Source: Flavobacterium alvei
Lineage (GTDB): Bacteria; Bacteroidota; Bacteroidia; Flavobacteriales; Flavobacteriaceae
DNA: 64,000 nucleotides
NCBI RefSeq assembly: GCF_002920895.1
Contig: NZ_PQVG01000001.1
Location: forward strand, 657,370 to 721,369
Direction of reading: 5' to 3'
The translations under genes were made by a program, and so were the position numbers. Positions 61,827 to 64,000 of the stretch are shown piece after piece (the stretch's first letter is position 1; every line of letters begins with the position of its first letter). The notes beneath the pieces were generated by a model. The model did not search any database. It had not been told where the DNA came from and worked only from the letters and a program-made list of their open reading frames with translations.

Positions 61827-63965
61827 ATGAAAATTTTAAAAGCATTCTTATTTTTCTTTGTCATCCAATTACAAGCGCAACAAGGCGGTATGTGGATTCC
61901 TTCTCTATTGCAAGGAATGAATGAAAAAGAAATGAAAAATTTAGGGATGAAAATGTCCGTAAAAGACATTTATGATGTCAATCAATCGAGCTTGAAAGAT
62001 GCTGTTCCACATTTTAATGGCGGTTGTACTTCCGAAGTTATTTCGTCGAAAGGCTTAATTTTAACCAATCATCATTGTGGATTTGATGCCATACAAAATC
62101 ATTCAACTGTAGAACATGATTATTTAACAAATGGTTTTTGGGCCTATAAAATGGACGAAGAATTGCCCAACGAAAACTTGGTAGTAACTTTCATCGTTAG
62201 AATTGAAGATGTTACCACAAAAGTTTTGGAAGGCACTTCAAATTTAACTTCTGAAGCTGAAAAACAAAAGAAAATTCAAGATAATATTTCAGCTTTAAGC
62301 GTTTCATTACCCAAAGAAGCTTGGCAGGAAAATAAAATTAGAACGTTTTTCGAAGGCAATCAATATATGCTATTTATAACCGAGACTTTTAATGATGTTC
62401 GATTGGTTGGAGCTCCGCCATCGTCAATCGGAAAATTTGGAAACGACACTGACAATTGGGTTTGGCCTCGCCACACGGGAGATTTTTCTTTGTTTAGAAT
62501 TTATGCCGACAAAAACAATCATCCTGCCAGTTATTCAAAAGACAACATTCCTTACACTCCCAAACATTTTTTACCCATTTCGTTAGACGGAGTTGCTGAA
62601 GACGATTTCACGATGGTTTTTGGCTATCCCGGAAAAACAAATGAGTATTTGCCAGCTGTTGCCATTGCACAAATTGCCAACGAATTGAATCCTGCAAAAA
62701 TTGAGATTAGAGATCACGCATTGAAAGTTGCCGATGGATTTATGAGAAAAGACAATGCCATCAAAATTCAATATGCTTCGAAATATGCCAGTATTGCCAA
62801 CTATTGGAAGAAATGGATTGGAGAAACACAAGGTTTGAAAAAATCGGATGCTGTGACCATCAAAAAAAATCAAGAAATTGCGTTCCAAGAAAAGGTGTTA
62901 AAAGCTGGAAAACAAGCTGAATACGGCCATTTACTTTCTGATTTTGAAAAGGATTATACCGAAATTGCTCCTTATGCCTTGGCGAGAGACTATTTTACGG
63001 AAGTAGCACTAAGAAATACTGAACTCTTGAGTGTTGGTTTTAAATTGTATCAATTAGAACAAGTTTACAATTCCAAAGGAGATCAAGCGTTTACTGACAG
63101 AAAAAACAATTTAATAGCTGGTTTAGCTGATTTTTATAAAGATTTTAATCCAACTGTTGATGAAAAAGTCTTTGAACAATTGATTGATTTGTATGCCACA
63201 AAAGTGCCTAAAGAATTCTTGCCAACCAATTTATCGAATATAAATGCAACCCATTTAGCTACTGAAATTTACTCACAATCAAAATTAGTTGATTATAAAA
63301 GTCTAAAAGAATTGCTTTCGGGCGATTCAAAAACGGTTTTAACTCATTTAAATGAAGATAAAGGCTTTTTGTTAATCAAAGGAATGTCTGATAAATTTCT
63401 TAAAGAGGTGGCACCAAAATATGAAGAAATCAATTTGAGGATTACAGCTTTACAGCGAACTTATATGAAAGCTCAATTAGAATTGAATAAAGACACCCGA
63501 ATTTTTCCAGATGCCAATAGCACTCTAAGAGTTACCTATGGAAAAATAAAAGGATATGCTCCAAAAGATGCCACTCTCTATACACCAATAACCTATTTGG
63601 ATGGTGTTATGGAAAAATACATTCCAAGTGATTATGAATTTGATGTTCCAACAAAATTAATCGATTTGTATAAAACCAAAAACTACGGAGTATATGGCGA
63701 AAACGGCAAAATGCCCGTTTGTTTTATCGCCACAAATCACACCACTGGAGGCAATTCAGGAAGTCCAGCAATTGATGCTAAAGGCAATTTGATAGGACTG
63801 AATTTCGATAGAGTTTGGGAAGGAACAATGAGCGACATTTATTATGACCCTAGCATTTGCCGAAATATTATGGTAGATGCTCGCTATATTCTGTTCATCA
63901 TTGACAAATTTGCTGGGGCAAAAAACATAATTGATGAATTGAAATTGGTTCATCCAAAAAAATAA
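61827..63965 (+). CDS. S46 peptidase, DPP11-like
   Basis: Dipeptidyl-peptidase of family S46 acting in the periplasm on peptides. 712 residues from MKILKAFLFFFVIQLQAQQG; an upstream ATG at 61800, only 2 nt after the waaA stop, is also possible. Catalytic motifs: LTNHHCGFDAIQ (His82/83), DNWVWPRHTGDF with the Asp, and GNSGSP with Ser644. The segment NFDRVWEG carries Arg where DPP7 enzymes have Gly, which predicts DPP11, cutting after Asp/Glu. Stop is 35 nt from the window edge. Confidence 0.9.
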   Translation: MKILKAFLFFFVIQLQAQQGGMWIPSLLQGMNEKEMKNLGMKMSVKDIYDVNQSSLKDAVPHFNGGCTSEVISSKGLILTNHHCGFDAIQNHSTVEHDYLTNGFWAYKMDEELPNENLVVTFIVRIEDVTTKVLEGTSNLTSEAEKQKKIQDNISALSVSLPKEAWQENKIRTFFEGNQYMLFITETFNDVRLVGAPPSSIGKFGNDTDNWVWPRHTGDFSLFRIYADKNNHPASYSKDNIPYTPKHFLPISLDGVAEDDFTMVFGYPGKTNEYLPAVAIAQIANELNPAKIEIRDHALKVADGFMRKDNAIKIQYASKYASIANYWKKWIGETQGLKKSDAVTIKKNQEIAFQEKVLKAGKQAEYGHLLSDFEKDYTEIAPYALARDYFTEVALRNTELLSVGFKLYQLEQVYNSKGDQAFTDRKNNLIAGLADFYKDFNPTVDEKVFEQLIDLYATKVPKEFLPTNLSNINATHLATEIYSQSKLVDYKSLKELLSGDSKTVLTHLNEDKGFLLIKGMSDKFLKEVAPKYEEINLRITALQRTYMKAQLELNKDTRIFPDANSTLRVTYGKIKGYAPKDATLYTPITYLDGVMEKYIPSDYEFDVPTKLIDLYKTKNYGVYGENGKMPVCFIATNHTTGGNSGSPAIDAKGNLIGLNFDRVWEGTMSDIYYDPSICRNIMVDARYILFIIDKFAGAKNIIDELKLVHPKK

Positions 63966-64000
63966 AATTCAGATAAAAAACATCAAAAAAACACCCTTTA
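63966..64000. other. End of window after the S46 gene
   Basis: Only 35 nt remain, AT-rich, no feature visible. Confidence 0.5.

Noticed and set aside
1..64000. CRISPR array or restriction/toxin system
   Set aside because: No regularly spaced direct repeats were seen. No Cas, methylase or nuclease pair was recognised.

Overview
The window is a stretch of AT-rich chromosome from a member of the Flavobacteriaceae, most likely Flavobacterium or a close relative. The evidence is: many -7 promoter boxes of the Bacteroidota type TAnnTTTG; a short RpoD without region 1.1; type IX secretion features (C-terminal sorting domains, a Plug/DUF5103 protein); exosortase XrtF with its partner; S46 dipeptidyl-peptidase; and FtsZ with a very long linker. 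It is mostly chromosomal backbone with accessory insertions. No phage, transposase, integrase or CRISPR array was seen.

Layout. 0-6 kb: end of the division and cell-wall cluster (murG fragment, murC, ftsQ, ftsA, ftsZ). 6.2-8.2 kb: YqeY-like protein, tRNA-Arg(UCG), an uncharacterised membrane protein. 8.3-15 kb: a GH2 beta-galactosidase gene broken by one TGA codon, an MtfA-type peptidase, and a large T9SS-exported protein with two lamin-tail domains. 15-23.5 kb, minus strand: rpe, rpoD, an ECF sigma factor with a membrane/barrel partner, a papain-like lipoprotein peptidase, a LytTR two-component pair and two small unknown genes. 23.5-29.2 kb, minus strand: pnp, rpsO and three tandem TonB/YwqK-repeat paralogues.

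29.2-35.6 kb, minus strand: a compact photolyase operon. In transcription order it encodes DUF2805/TIGR03643, DUF2452, a flavin reductase, a photolyase, a 46-residue DUF2256 protein, an Fe-S (PhrB-type) photolyase and a CRY-DASH. It lies between an intact GAF-domain gene (35.6-36.1 kb) and a decayed second copy of that gene's 3' end (29.23-29.32 kb), which looks like the scar of an insertion. This is the most interesting accessory block in the window.

36-45 kb: xrtF and its partner, the T9SS Plug protein, apaG, pruA, a Tat-exported oxidoreductase flanked by two copies of one terminator, rsmG, a fatty acid desaturase and an aminotransferase. 45-50 kb: two tandem PL11 rhamnogalacturonan lyases sharing an upstream motif, then an orphan hypothetical gene. 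50-56 kb: a U32 peptidase-family protein, then a Crp/Fnr-family regulator followed by pirin, GNAT, a YjdI-type Fe-S protein and YceI. An identical palindrome sits 22 nt upstream of the -7 box of both pirin and yceI, so this looks like a small Crp-controlled regulon. 56-64 kb: fabD, an XAC2610-like protein, galE, an NTF2-like protein, a DegT aminotransferase, waaA and a DPP11-like S46 peptidase.
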